From the NCBI GenBank assembly GCA_003222395.1, contig QHWB01000039.1, positions 310,001-374,000 of the forward strand: 64,000 bases of DNA, written 5' to 3'. How positions within the stretch are numbered: position 1 is the first letter of the stretch; every line of letters begins with the position of its first letter. The notes under the pieces were generated by a model. It worked only from the letters and a program-made list of their open reading frames with translations, was not told the origin of the DNA and made no database searches. The translations under genes and the position numbers were made by a program. Shown one piece after another: positions 53,251 through 62,925 of this stretch. The stretch comes from Acidobacteriota bacterium (lineage in GTDB: Bacteria > Acidobacteriota > Vicinamibacteria > Vicinamibacterales > CAVVIG01).

Positions 53251-54729
53251 TTGGTTGGTACTGACGTGCGGTGCCTTGCAGTCTGTCAGGACGAGCTGGT
53301 CATCAGGATGCTCGACGAGATCCTGCTGCCCGGGTTCGAGGTCGAGTTCATCGTCGACAATCGGCCGCTCTCCCGACGTCTGCACGAAGCCGGCGTCACC
53401 GTCACGCTGGGCGACCCGCGGCGCACTGAGACGTGGCTCAAGGCCGACATCGGCCCGAGCACCTGCGTCATCATCGAGGACAACGGCCGCCGCAACCCCA
53501 GAAAACTCCTCGAAGCCGTTCGCGACGCCGGCGCGGCACTCATCTACGTGCTCGCCGTCGGCGCGGTGCCGACCGGCAAGCGCGCCGAGGAACTGCGCGA
53601 CGAATTCCCGGACGTCGTCCACCTGTCGATGTCCGAGCTGTTCGGCGGCCCGCTGCTCACCGAGTTCAGCCGCTCCCTGACGCGCGCGCGCGTGCAGCAG
53701 TACCAGCGCTACTTCAGCGATGCGGAGCGCGTCCTCATCATGCTGCACAACGATCCCGATCCCGACGCGCTCGCGAGCGGCCTGGCGCTGCGCAACGTGC
53801 TCCGCCGCACGAAAGCGACGGCGATCATCGGCGCCATGCAGGGCGTGACGCGGCCGGAAAACCTGCGGATGGTGAATCTGCTCGACATCCACGTCGAGCC
53901 GGTCACGATCGAGTCGCTGAAAGAGTACGATCGCCTCGCGATGGTCGACGTGCAGCCGCACTACTTCGGCGACGCCATCGACCGCATCGATCTCGTCATC
54001 GATCACCATCCCGAGCAGCCCGGATACACGGCGGTGTTCAAGGACATCCGTCCGGACTACGGATCGACGTCGACGATTCTCACCGAGCACCTGCGCGCCG
54101 TGGACGCGAACATCTCGGAGCGCACCGCGACGGCGATGCTCTACGCGATCAAGTCCGACACGCTGTTCTTCAACCGCCAGACCAATCGCGTGGACCTCGA
54201 GGCGTTCTCGTATCTCTACCCGCTGGCCGACGCGGCGCTCATTCGCAAGATGGAGGGGTCGGAAATCACGCTGGAGCGGCTCGAGTACGTGCTGAAGGCG
54301 CACCGCGGCGGCGTCCTCGCCGATCAGGTGTTCTGCGCGTTCCTCGGACCGTCGCCGCGCGAAGACTTCATCCCCTACGTCGCCGACTTTTTCCTGCAGG
54401 TGGAGGACGTCAAGTGGACGATCGTCGCGGGCGTGGTCGGCGATTCGCTCGTCGTGTCGGTCCGCAATCTCGGGTACACGAAGAACGCGGGCGAGTTCGT
54501 CCGGCGCTACTTCTCGAACATCGGCAGCGCCGGTGGCCATCGGGCGATGGCGAAGGCCGTCGTGCCGATGCGCGCGTTTCGCGAGAAGTTCGGCGACCCG
54601 AGCGGCGAGGAGATCGGCGCGAAGCTGCAGGCGCTCGCGCACGAGTTCCTCGCGCACGATGGCATGCGGGAAGTCCGAAGTCCGAAGTCCGAAGTACGAA
54701 GTGAGTCTGAAGAAGTGAAAAGCCGCTAA
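53251..54729 (+). CDS. DHH family phosphoesterase with N-terminal TrkA-N-like domain
   Basis: HNDPDPDALASGLALRNVL; DRIDLVIDHHPEQPG; GSAGGHRAMAKAVVP; N-terminal Rossmann-like region. Confidence 0.9.
   Translation: MVGTDVRCLAVCQDELVIRMLDEILLPGFEVEFIVDNRPLSRRLHEAGVTVTLGDPRRTETWLKADIGPSTCVIIEDNGRRNPRKLLEAVRDAGAALIYVLAVGAVPTGKRAEELRDEFPDVVHLSMSELFGGPLLTEFSRSLTRARVQQYQRYFSDAERVLIMLHNDPDPDALASGLALRNVLRRTKATAIIGAMQGVTRPENLRMVNLLDIHVEPVTIESLKEYDRLAMVDVQPHYFGDAIDRIDLVIDHHPEQPGYTAVFKDIRPDYGSTSTILTEHLRAVDANISERTATAMLYAIKSDTLFFNRQTNRVDLEAFSYLYPLADAALIRKMEGSEITLERLEYVLKAHRGGVLADQVFCAFLGPSPREDFIPYVADFFLQVEDVKWTIVAGVVGDSLVVSVRNLGYTKNAGEFVRRYFSNIGSAGGHRAMAKAVVPMRAFREKFGDPSGEEIGAKLQALAHEFLAHDGMREVRSPKSEVRSESEEVKSR
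54671..54705 (+). repeat. Heptad array (aagtccg)x3 aagtacg aagtgag at the 3' end of the CDS
   Basis: Direct reading; encodes the C-terminal EVRSPKSEVRSE segment. Confidence 0.88.
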
Positions 54730-55889
54730 CTTTCGAGCGCCTGATCGAGATCGGCGATCACATCCTCCGGATCTTCCAACCCCACCGACAACCGCAGCAT
54801 GCCGCGCGTGACGCCCGCTTCGCGAAGCTGCGCGTCGGTGTGCCCCCACTGCGATGTGAGCACCGGCATGCTGATCAGGCTCTCCACGCCGCCGAGGCTC
54901 GCCGCGCGCCTGATGATCTTCAGTCGATCGTACACACGCGCGGCGCGATCGTAGCTTCCATCGAGGTCGAAGCAGACCATCCCGCCGAAGCCGGTCATCT
55001 GCCGCTTCGCGATGGCGTGATCCGGGTGCGTCGCGAGGCCGGGGTAAAACACACAGGTGACGCGCTTGTCGCGCGCCAGGAACTGCGCCACCGCGTCGGC
55101 GTTCGCGTTGTGCCGCGCCACGCGCAGCGGCAGCGTCTTCAGGCCGCGTCCGAGCGCGTACGCCGGATGCGGATCCATCACCGTCCCCAGCTGGCGGCGG
55201 GCTTTGGCGATCGGATCGACCAGCGCTTTCGACCCGGTGACGACGCCGCCGGTTACGTCGCTGTGACCGTTGAGATATTTCGTCGCGCTCTGCATCGCGA
55301 GGTCGACGCCCATGGCCAGCGGCTGTTGATTGATGGGGCTCGCAAAAGTGTTGTCGATCACCGACATCACGCCGCGCGCGCGGCAGGCGTCGGCGACCCG
55401 CTTCACGTCGACGCATCGGAGGGTCGGGTTGATCGGCGACTCGAACCAGACGATGCGCGTGCGCGGGCCGATGACGCGATCGGGATTGGCGAGATCGTCG
55501 AGCGTCACGAACCGGGGTACGACGCCGAACTTGGCGAGCAGATCCTCGAGCAGATGGAGCGTTCCGCCGTAGATGGCGGCGCTGCACACCACCTCGTCGC
55601 CGGCCTTCAGGTGCGCCATCAGAATGGTCGTCGTCGCCCCTTGTCCCGACGAGAAGAGCAGCGCCGACTCGCCGCGATCGAGCGACGCCACCTTGCGCTC
55701 GACGCTGACGATCGTCGGGTTGTCGTACCGTGAGTAGAGATATTTCGACGATCGTCCCTGGTTGTAGTCGACGACCTCCTGCGCGGTGTCGAAGACGAAG
55801 GTCGTCGTTTCGTAGATCGGCGTTGTCAGCGGCATCGCAACGCCGCGATCTGTTTCTCCGGCGTGGATCAGTTCGGTTGAAAATTTCAT
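54726..55889 (-). CDS. Cys/Met metabolism PLP-dependent enzyme (cystathionine gamma-synthase/lyase family)
   Basis: STELIHAGETDRGVAMPLTTPIYETTTF...YSRYDNPT...MQSATKYLNGHSDVTGGVV. Confidence 0.95.
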   Translation of the reverse strand: MKFSTELIHAGETDRGVAMPLTTPIYETTTFVFDTAQEVVDYNQGRSSKYLYSRYDNPTIVSVERKVASLDRGESALLFSSGQGATTTILMAHLKAGDEVVCSAAIYGGTLHLLEDLLAKFGVVPRFVTLDDLANPDRVIGPRTRIVWFESPINPTLRCVDVKRVADACRARGVMSVIDNTFASPINQQPLAMGVDLAMQSATKYLNGHSDVTGGVVTGSKALVDPIAKARRQLGTVMDPHPAYALGRGLKTLPLRVARHNANADAVAQFLARDKRVTCVFYPGLATHPDHAIAKRQMTGFGGMVCFDLDGSYDRAARVYDRLKIIRRAASLGGVESLISMPVLTSQWGHTDAQLREAGVTRGMLRLSVGLEDPEDVIADLDQALES

Positions 55890-55927
55890 GATCCGACTCT
55901 TTCTCCACTCGCGCCCACGTTTTCTTA

Positions 55928-56058
55928 TTCGCGTGGGGCCCCGCCCCCACGCGCTGGCGCCCTCGCAGCTCTTTCCACTGCTCGCGGGGCCCCACCCCCG
56001 CTCGTCTCACTTGCGCATTCGCGCTCGCTCGAGCCGCAGGCGCTGCCCTCGCGCCTAT
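55928..56058 (-). repeat. Dispersed intergenic repeat, copy 5 (module C and divergent flanks), minus orientation
   Basis: Minus strand gcgtgggggcggggccccacgcgaataagaaaa, as in copies 1-3. Confidence 0.7.
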
Positions 56059-56071
56059 CCAAAACCAAACG

Positions 56072-57466
56072 TCACCGAATCGTGACGTGTTCTCCGCTCG
56101 CGCCTACGACGGGCTCGATGAATTGATGATACGCGTCTTCGTAGCCGCGACTCATCAACTCGTCGAGCGGCTGCGCGCGATGCGATCGATCGTCGTAGCC
56201 GCCCGCGAAATCGAGCGGTCCGACGGCGTTGTGGACCGGTCGGATCGTGAAGATGCGAACGCCGCCGGTGGTCGTCGTCGCATCACGGACGACCGCGGCT
56301 TCCGTCGACTGCAGATATTCCCCAAGGCGGCCGCGTCCCTCGATGCGCGCGCTGGCGAGCGCGTGCGGTCCCGGCGACTGCGGGGCGGCCGCGACCAGGA
56401 CGATCTGCTCCGTTCCGAGATCGATCAGCTCGTCGACGAGGCGAATGAGGCCCGCCGGCCGGTCGCACAGGCGATGCGTCTCGCCGCGCCAGTAGCTCTC
56501 GGATGCGAACGTGACACGGTGCCAGTCGGCCGCGAGGGGCAGCGTCAGCGCTGCGGCGACCGCGTCGGCCAGATGATCCCGGCCGATGCCGGCCAGATCG
56601 AACACCTCGGCGCGCCGTGCGTCCGCGGCCTCCGTCGTCGCCCGCCGCACGAGACCGCGCCGCCGCGGCTCCGCCACCAGCGCGAACACGAGATCGCGGC
56701 GCGCGTCGACGTCGTGCGCGGTCACGAGCAACTCGCTGAACCCGGGCTGCCCGAGGTTGTCGGCGAGCAACTCGGCGTACCGCCGCACCAGCTCGGGCGG
56801 CGGCGGTTGCTTCAGCTGTGCGGCGCCCCGGACGAGGTCCCACAGCACGCGCCACGTGTAATCGACGGCTGTCTGCGACGACAGCGGCGCGCGCGCGCCG
56901 AGCCACCACCACGCGCCGCGAACGTTCCGTATGCCTGCGGCGATCCCGTCCGCGAGAGCAATTGCCGCGGCGACGCCCAACACGATCAGCACGAGGCGCG
57001 GAAGCCACGTCGGCAGCGCGTCGGGCGCGAAGGCCGCCCGTGCGGCGCTGACGTACGCGCCGACGAGGCCGGACGATCCGCCGGCGCCCACGAGCTTGAG
57101 CACGAAATCAATCGGAAAAACGATCAGACCGAGCGCGACCGCGGCGATTGGCACGGCGACCGTTGCGACCGACGCCGCGACCGCCCACGCCACGATGCGC
57201 GGGACCAGACGCCACGCATACAACGATCGCACGGATGGCGACCGCCAGAATCCTTTGTCGTCCCACAGGCGCTGAGCGCCGTCGATGGCGGCGAAGAGCG
57301 CGCCGACGGCGCCGATGCCGCGGCCGGCGACGATATCGATCTTGACGCCGGCCTCGTGGAGCGCCCGCAACGCACCGGTATGGTACGCGCCGTCGGTGCC
57401 CGTTCCCGTCAGCACCAGCGCCGTTCGAAGTCGCGGCGAGTACGGTACGGCGCCGAGCTCGGTCAT
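56072..57466 (-). CDS. Patatin-like protein, probably lacking the catalytic serine
   Basis: TALVLTGTGTDGAYHTGALRALHEAGVKIDIVAGRGIGAVGALFAAIDG; GxSxG replaced by GRGIG. Confidence 0.8.
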   Translation of the reverse strand: MTELGAVPYSPRLRTALVLTGTGTDGAYHTGALRALHEAGVKIDIVAGRGIGAVGALFAAIDGAQRLWDDKGFWRSPSVRSLYAWRLVPRIVAWAVAASVATVAVPIAAVALGLIVFPIDFVLKLVGAGGSSGLVGAYVSAARAAFAPDALPTWLPRLVLIVLGVAAAIALADGIAAGIRNVRGAWWWLGARAPLSSQTAVDYTWRVLWDLVRGAAQLKQPPPPELVRRYAELLADNLGQPGFSELLVTAHDVDARRDLVFALVAEPRRRGLVRRATTEAADARRAEVFDLAGIGRDHLADAVAAALTLPLAADWHRVTFASESYWRGETHRLCDRPAGLIRLVDELIDLGTEQIVLVAAAPQSPGPHALASARIEGRGRLGEYLQSTEAAVVRDATTTTGGVRIFTIRPVHNAVGPLDFAGGYDDRSHRAQPLDELMSRGYEDAYHQFIEPVVGASGEHVTIR

Positions 57467-57936
57467 CCGCCGTTGTCGTCGTGGATGGTAATGAGCTTGA
57501 CGATCTCGAACTCGCGGTTGCCGCCGGGCGTGATGACCTTCACCGCGTCGCCCGCCTCCTTGTTGAGGAAGGCGCGCCCGAGCGGCGAGGTCGTGGAGAT
57601 GAGCCCTTTGGCCGCGTCTGCGTCCTCAGGCATGACGAGCTGAAACACCTGTTTCTCGCCGTTGCTCTCGACGACGTGTACCGTCGAGCCGAATCCCGCG
57701 CGGTCGTGCGGAATGCGATCGACGTTCATGATCGCAATCTCCGAGACACGCTTCTTCAGCATGCTGATGCGCGCCTCGACGAGACGCTGCCGCTCCTTGG
57801 CCGCGGCGTATTCCGCGTTCTCGCGCAGATCGCCGAGCTCGCGCGCGCGCTTGATTTCCTTCGGCAGCTCCAGCTTCAGCTCGCGATCGAGCGCCGCGAT
57901 TTCTCCCTCGAACTTCCTGATCAGCCGTTCCTTCAT
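57463..57936 (-). CDS. greA: Transcription elongation factor GreA/GreB family
   Basis: EIKRARELGDLRENAEYAAAKERQRLVEARISML...LISTTSPLGRAFLNKEAGDAVKVITPGG. Confidence 0.93.
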   Translation of the reverse strand: MKERLIRKFEGEIAALDRELKLELPKEIKRARELGDLRENAEYAAAKERQRLVEARISMLKKRVSEIAIMNVDRIPHDRAGFGSTVHVVESNGEKQVFQLVMPEDADAAKGLISTTSPLGRAFLNKEAGDAVKVITPGGNREFEIVKLITIHDDNGG

Positions 57937-58003
57937 TGATGGATCGTCTCGAAGCCGAATGGTACCACAGTGTTATAGTCGTCGGTCGTCGGTCGACTGA
58001 ACG

Positions 58004-58792
58004 ATGAAGTCTATCGCCAGCCGTCAGAATCCGATCGTAGCGCACTACCGCTCCGCAGCGCGCGGCGACGCAGCGGACGTCGTCCTGCTGGACGGCGTTC
58101 ATCTCGTCGTCGAAGCCCTCGAGGCCGGCATTCCACTGCACGACGTCGCCGTCGCGAGCGATGCGACCGGCCGCGCCGACGTAAAGGAAGCGACCCGAGC
58201 GCTGGTCGATCGCGGCGTCGACTTCGTCACTGTCTCTGCGTCGGTCATCGACGCGATCAGCCCGGTGCGATCGTCGAGTCCAATCGTCGCGCTCGCCTGC
58301 CGGCCGTCCACCGACGAAGCGCGCCTGTACCGCAGCGCGGCGCCGCTCGTGATCGTCGCCGTCGACGTTCAGGATCCCGGCAACGTCGGCGCGATCGTGC
58401 GCGTGGCCGAAGCCGCCGGCGCAACCGGCGTAGTCGCCGCCGGCGCGTCAGCAGATCCGCTCGGCTGGAAAGCGCTGCGCGGATCGATGGGGAGCGCGCT
58501 GCGGCTGCCGTTGACGGCAGCGTCCGACGTCGGCGCATCGATTGCCGGTGCTCGGCGACACGGGTGCCGCATCGTCGCGACCGTCGCCCGGGGCGGTCGA
58601 TCCGTATTCGATGTCGATTACACCGGTCCGGTGGCGATCCTGATCGGCGGCGAGGGCCCTGGGCTGCCGGAATCGATCGTCGGACGGGCTGACGAGCGCG
58701 TCACGATTCCAATGCGGCCGCCCGTCGAGTCACTGAACGCTGCCGTCACGGCCGCGTTGATCGTCTACGAAGCGCACCGGCAACGACGATGA
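58004..58792 (+). CDS. TrmH family RNA methyltransferase
   Basis: [51 protein letters not shown]...[37 protein letters not shown]. Confidence 0.94.
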   Translation: MKSIASRQNPIVAHYRSAARGDAADVVLLDGVHLVVEALEAGIPLHDVAVASDATGRADVKEATRALVDRGVDFVTVSASVIDAISPVRSSSPIVALACRPSTDEARLYRSAAPLVIVAVDVQDPGNVGAIVRVAEAAGATGVVAAGASADPLGWKALRGSMGSALRLPLTAASDVGASIAGARRHGCRIVATVARGGRSVFDVDYTGPVAILIGGEGPGLPESIVGRADERVTIPMRPPVESLNAAVTAALIVYEAHRQRR

Positions 58793-60198
58793 GCTCGCTG
58801 TTCGAAGACGACGAGCCGCGCGGGAAATGGGCGCCGGCGCCGCTGGCCGAGCGGATGCGCCCGCGCGCGTTCGACGAGTTCGTCGGCCAGGAGGAGCTGC
58901 TCGCGCCCGGCAAGCCGCTGCGCGAAGCCATCGAGCGCGATTTCCTGCAGTCGATCATTCTCTGGGGCCCGCCCGGCACCGGCAAGACGACGCTCGCCCG
59001 CATCATCGCGGACACGACGAAGGCTCGCTTCGTGTCGTTCAGCGCGGCGCTGGCCGGCATCAAGGAAATCCGCGAGGTCATGGCCGACGCCGAGCGCCTG
59101 CGACGGACCACCGGCCGCCGAACGATCGTCTTCATCGACGAAATCCATCGCTTCAACAAGGCGCAGCAGGACGCGTTTCTGCCGCGCGTCGAAGCCGGCG
59201 ACATCGTGCTCATCGGCGCGACGACCGAGAATCCATCGTTCGAAGTCAACGCGGCGCTGCTGTCGCGGTCCAAGGTCTTCGTGCTGCGCGGCCTCGTCAC
59301 CGAGGAAGTCGAGGTGATCCTGCGCCGCGCCGTTGCGGACGCCGAGCGCGGCTACGGCACGGAGCGCATCGACATCGACGACGATGCGCTGCACGCGATG
59401 GCGGTGTATGCCAACGGGGACGCGCGCGCGGCGTTGAACGTGCTCGAGCTCAGCGTCACCTCGGCGCCGGTCGTCGCGGAGCGGGGCGATGGAGTCCCCG
59501 CGGAGCGCGTCCGGGCGGCAGGGGCTCCCGGATTGAGCGAAGACGGGCGCCGCCGCGTCGACGTTCAGCACGTCGAGCAGTCGATCCAGCGACGTGCTCT
59601 GCTGTACGACAAAAGTGGAGAAGAGCATTACAACCTCATCTCGGCGCTTCACAAGTCGATGCGCAACAGCGATCCCGACGCGTCGGTGTACTGGCTCGCG
59701 CGGATGCTCGAAGCGGGTGAGGATCCGCTGTACATCGCCCGGCGGCTCGTGCGCTTCGCGTCCGAGGACGTCGGCAACGCCGACCCTCAGGCGTTGACGG
59801 TCGCAGTCGCCGCGAAGGATGCCGTCCATTTCATCGGCATGCCGGAAGGGAACACCGCGCTCGCGCAGGCGGCGATCTATCTGGCGACGGCGCCCAAGAG
59901 CAACGCGGTGTACGAAGCGTATAGCCAGGCTGCCGAAGATGCGCACAAGGACGTGGCACAGCCGGTGCCGCTGCATCTGCGGAATGCGCCAACCAGACTG
60001 ATGAAGGATCTCGAGTACGGCAAAGGCTATCGCTACGCCCACAACGAACAGGATGCGATCGCCGACATGTCGTGTCTGCCGCCGGCGCTCGAAGGCCGCC
60101 AGTACTACGATCCGAAGGAGCGCGGGTTCGAGAAGGAAATCAAGAGGCGCCTCGACGGATGGGCCGAGATCAAGAAGAAGCGGCGAAACATCGAGTGA
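58789..60198 (+). CDS. rarA: Replication-associated recombination protein A
   Basis: [83 protein letters not shown] overlaps upstream stop. Confidence 0.96.
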   Translation: MSSLFEDDEPRGKWAPAPLAERMRPRAFDEFVGQEELLAPGKPLREAIERDFLQSIILWGPPGTGKTTLARIIADTTKARFVSFSAALAGIKEIREVMADAERLRRTTGRRTIVFIDEIHRFNKAQQDAFLPRVEAGDIVLIGATTENPSFEVNAALLSRSKVFVLRGLVTEEVEVILRRAVADAERGYGTERIDIDDDALHAMAVYANGDARAALNVLELSVTSAPVVAERGDGVPAERVRAAGAPGLSEDGRRRVDVQHVEQSIQRRALLYDKSGEEHYNLISALHKSMRNSDPDASVYWLARMLEAGEDPLYIARRLVRFASEDVGNADPQALTVAVAAKDAVHFIGMPEGNTALAQAAIYLATAPKSNAVYEAYSQAAEDAHKDVAQPVPLHLRNAPTRLMKDLEYGKGYRYAHNEQDAIADMSCLPPALEGRQYYDPKERGFEKEIKRRLDGWAEIKKKRRNIE

Positions 60199-60231
60199 TC
60201 TGCGCGTCGAGCGTGGCATCATAGCAGCACG

Positions 60232-60897
60232 ATGCCGCCGACTCGTACCTACCGCGCCGGCGAGTCGATCGAAGACTACTGCCGCGCGTGCAAGACCGAC
60301 CGCATGCATACCGTGATCGTCGTCGATGCCGAGAGTCGACCGCTGCGCGTATCGTGCGGGTTCTGTCACAGCGAGCACAATTATCGCGGCGGACCCAGAG
60401 TCGATGTCGGCGGCCCTGAAAGAGCCGCCCCTCTACAAAGAGCCGCCCCATTACAAAGAGCCGCCCCACAACAAAGGACCACCGCACAACATCGCGAATC
60501 GTTCCCCATCGTCAGCGACCGTGAAAGGACGAGCGCGCCTATGAGCGTCGATCGTGAGACGGATATCGAGCTCCTGCTGCGCCGGATCATCCGCGAAGAA
60601 ACCGGCATCACACCTGTTACACCCGCCGAGAAATGGCGCGGCGGCACGTTCGTGTTGCGTCCAGGCACGGCGGGGCTCCAGGAGAAGAGCTGGCCGATCG
60701 AAACGTTCTTTCACAAAGTGGTCATGCTGCGGAATCGGCTGCGGAACCTCGAACAGCAGGTCAACGCTGCCGAGCTCCCCGACGAGATGAAGGTGAAGCT
60801 GCAGGCGTATATCAGCGGATGCTACGGAAGCCTGACCAGTTTCAACGTGCTCTTCGCCGATGAAGACGATCAGTTCAAGGGATCCGGCGGCGAGTAA
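60232..60897 (+). CDS. Hypothetical zinc-ribbon protein with internal repeat insertion
   Basis: YCRACKTDRMHTVIVVDAESRPLRVSCGFCHSEHNYRGG then GPERAAPLQRAAPLQRAAPQQRTTAQ. Confidence 0.75.
   Translation: MPPTRTYRAGESIEDYCRACKTDRMHTVIVVDAESRPLRVSCGFCHSEHNYRGGPRVDVGGPERAAPLQRAAPLQRAAPQQRTTAQHRESFPIVSDRERTSAPMSVDRETDIELLLRRIIREETGITPVTPAEKWRGGTFVLRPGTAGLQEKSWPIETFFHKVVMLRNRLRNLEQQVNAAELPDEMKVKLQAYISGCYGSLTSFNVLFADEDDQFKGSGGE
60412..60490 (+). repeat. In-frame coding mini-repeat, copy 3, expanded as 18-bp units (agagccgccccattacaa)
   Basis: Units start at 60421, 60439, 60457 and 60475; preceded by ggccctgaa. Confidence 0.88.
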
Positions 60898-60910
60898 TAC
60901 ACTACGCGCT

Positions 60911-61582
60911 ATGAAATTTACTCTTCTCGCGACATCGCTCGCCCTCCTCGCTGTCGGCTGCGGCAGCAGCAACAGCAGCGCTCCCACGGCGGCCCAGAGC
61001 GGACCGACGATGAGCTTCTTCGTCAGCAGCGCGAAGAGCACCACGGGGAATCTTGCCGGTCTGGCGGGCGCCGATGCTACCTGCCAGCGGCTCGCGCAGA
61101 ACGTCGGTCTCGGCGCCAAGACGTGGCGAGCCTATCTGAGCGTCGAGCATGATGCCGCGAACAACAACAACCCGACCGACGCGCGCAGCCGAATCGGCAG
61201 CGGCCCCTGGTTCAATGCGAAAGGCGTGATGGTTGCCGCGAATCTGACCGATCTGCACGCGCGCAAAGGCGACGCGACCGTGTTCCTCGACGAGACCGGA
61301 GCGCAGATTCCGGGCAACTGGACCGGATCGCCTACGCCGATCGAGCACGACATCCTGACCGGGTCGAACGCTGATGGAACCCTCATGGTTGGCTTCACGT
61401 GTTCCGACTGGACGTCGGCGGCAACGACCGCAGTGGCACAGGTCGGCCATTCAGATGGTTTGGGACCGAATGGCGACACGTCGGGAACGCTCGCGTTGTG
61501 GACCTCGGCGCACGCGAACCAGAACTGCTCCAACACGGCCCCGCGCGGAGGAGCCGGACGAATCTACTGCTTCGCCCGCTGA
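60911..61582 (+). CDS. Putative secreted lipoprotein
   Basis: Lipobox LLAVGCGSS; Cys-rich C-terminus CSDWTS...NCSNTAPRGGAGRIYCFAR. Confidence 0.75.
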   Translation: MKFTLLATSLALLAVGCGSSNSSAPTAAQSGPTMSFFVSSAKSTTGNLAGLAGADATCQRLAQNVGLGAKTWRAYLSVEHDAANNNNPTDARSRIGSGPWFNAKGVMVAANLTDLHARKGDATVFLDETGAQIPGNWTGSPTPIEHDILTGSNADGTLMVGFTCSDWTSAATTAVAQVGHSDGLGPNGDTSGTLALWTSAHANQNCSNTAPRGGAGRIYCFAR

Positions 61583-61600
61583 CGATCCGCCGCTGCGGCG

Positions 61601-62689
61601 CTATCTGAAGATCGACTTCGCGATCGTCATGTGGACACCCTTCGTGCCGTCGACGACCTGCGTCACGTGCAGGTTGCCGGCGATCGAGCACAGGACGTAC
61701 GCGTCTTCGCGCGACAGCTTCTTCTCCGCGACGAGGAACTCCACCATCTCGCGCGTGGCGATTTCCGCCGCCTTATCGAGATCCGGATCGAGCCCCATCG
61801 TGATGTAGCCGAGTCTGGTTTCAGCGCGCGGCCACTTCAGCTGCGCTCGTTTTCGGACGCGGATCTCGAACGTCCCTCGGAGCGAGGTCTCGACGGCCGT
61901 TCCTGTCACCTCGCCGTCCGCTTGAACCGCGTGGCCATCTCCGATCGACAACAGCGCCCCCGGTACGTTGACAGGCAGCAGCAACGTCGATCCCGCGACA
62001 AGATCCTTGTTGTCGAGATTGCCGCCATGCTTTCCGGGTTCGCGGCTGCCGATGCGCGCCGCGCCTGCCGGCGGCGCCACGCCAATCGTGCCGAAAAACG
62101 GCGCCATCGAGATGGAAGCGCCGGCGAACTGCAACTGCGCCGCGCCCGGCGGCCACCGTATGAGGCGCAGCGCAGGCGCCGTGAAATCGTCGGGCAATGC
62201 GCCGCCGCCTGGATTGATGGCCTCGACGCCGAACGGATGAAGGAACGCGATCGCGATGATCTCGACTTCGAGCGCATCGCCGGGCTCCGCGCCTTCGACG
62301 AAGATCGGACCGGTCAGCGGGTGCGGTCCGGCCGTCTTGTCCGTGATCGCCGCCTCGACGGCCTTCAGCGACGCCGGAATCTCGTCGTCTTTGACGCCGG
62401 CGTCCTTCAGCCGCTGTACGCCGCGCGCGATCATCGTCTCGACGCGCACGCGATCGCCGGCTGCGATCCGCAGCGCCGGCGGGAGGCGCGCGTCGAAGTA
62501 GCCCCAGTGCACGTGCGAGGGCGTAAGCGGAAGATCGTGTACGCGGCCCTGGAAAGCGGTCTCGCGGACCTGAAAGGAGCGCGCCACACGTTCGGCCTGC
62601 CGAGACGACGGCACCGCGTCGGTGCGCGCCACATTCGAGTTGTTTTGAGCGGTGAGGAGGGCGGCGACAACGATCAGTATCTGCTTCAT
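61601..62689 (-). CDS. Acetamidase/formamidase family protein, secreted
   Basis: HPLTGPIFVEGAEPGDALEVEII...GGNLDNKDLVAGSTLLLPVNVPGALLSIGDGHAVQADGEVTGTAVE. Confidence 0.93.
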   Translation of the reverse strand: MKQILIVVAALLTAQNNSNVARTDAVPSSRQAERVARSFQVRETAFQGRVHDLPLTPSHVHWGYFDARLPPALRIAAGDRVRVETMIARGVQRLKDAGVKDDEIPASLKAVEAAITDKTAGPHPLTGPIFVEGAEPGDALEVEIIAIAFLHPFGVEAINPGGGALPDDFTAPALRLIRWPPGAAQLQFAGASISMAPFFGTIGVAPPAGAARIGSREPGKHGGNLDNKDLVAGSTLLLPVNVPGALLSIGDGHAVQADGEVTGTAVETSLRGTFEIRVRKRAQLKWPRAETRLGYITMGLDPDLDKAAEIATREMVEFLVAEKKLSREDAYVLCSIAGNLHVTQVVDGTKGVHMTIAKSIFR

Positions 62690-62777
62690 GGGTTCACATG
62701 AGTCGAGAGCGACCACGTGCGAATTATACTGACCGCCTTCCACCGGGAGGTCTCCATGCAGCTGCATCTGGCCGAAC

Positions 62778-62870
62778 GCACTGAACGTCACCAGGCGCAT
62801 CCACGATCTGCGGGCGATCACGAAGCTGTTGACGGTGTTCGAGACGTTCGACAGCGAGGCGGAGGCGTGA
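62778..62870 (+). pseudogene. C-terminal fragment of a STAS-domain anti-anti-sigma factor
   Basis: ALNVTRRIHDLRAITKLLTVFETFDSEAEA*. Confidence 0.65.
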
Positions 62871-62925
62871 CCAGTTTCTCGATTGCGGGAGTGTGACGGG
62901 ACTTCGGGATTCGAACCCCGAACCT

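Noticed and set aside
53191-56010. 939-aa minus ORF
   Set aside because: Spans antisense of the DHH gene plus an out-of-frame portion of the PLP enzyme; Arg-rich artefact
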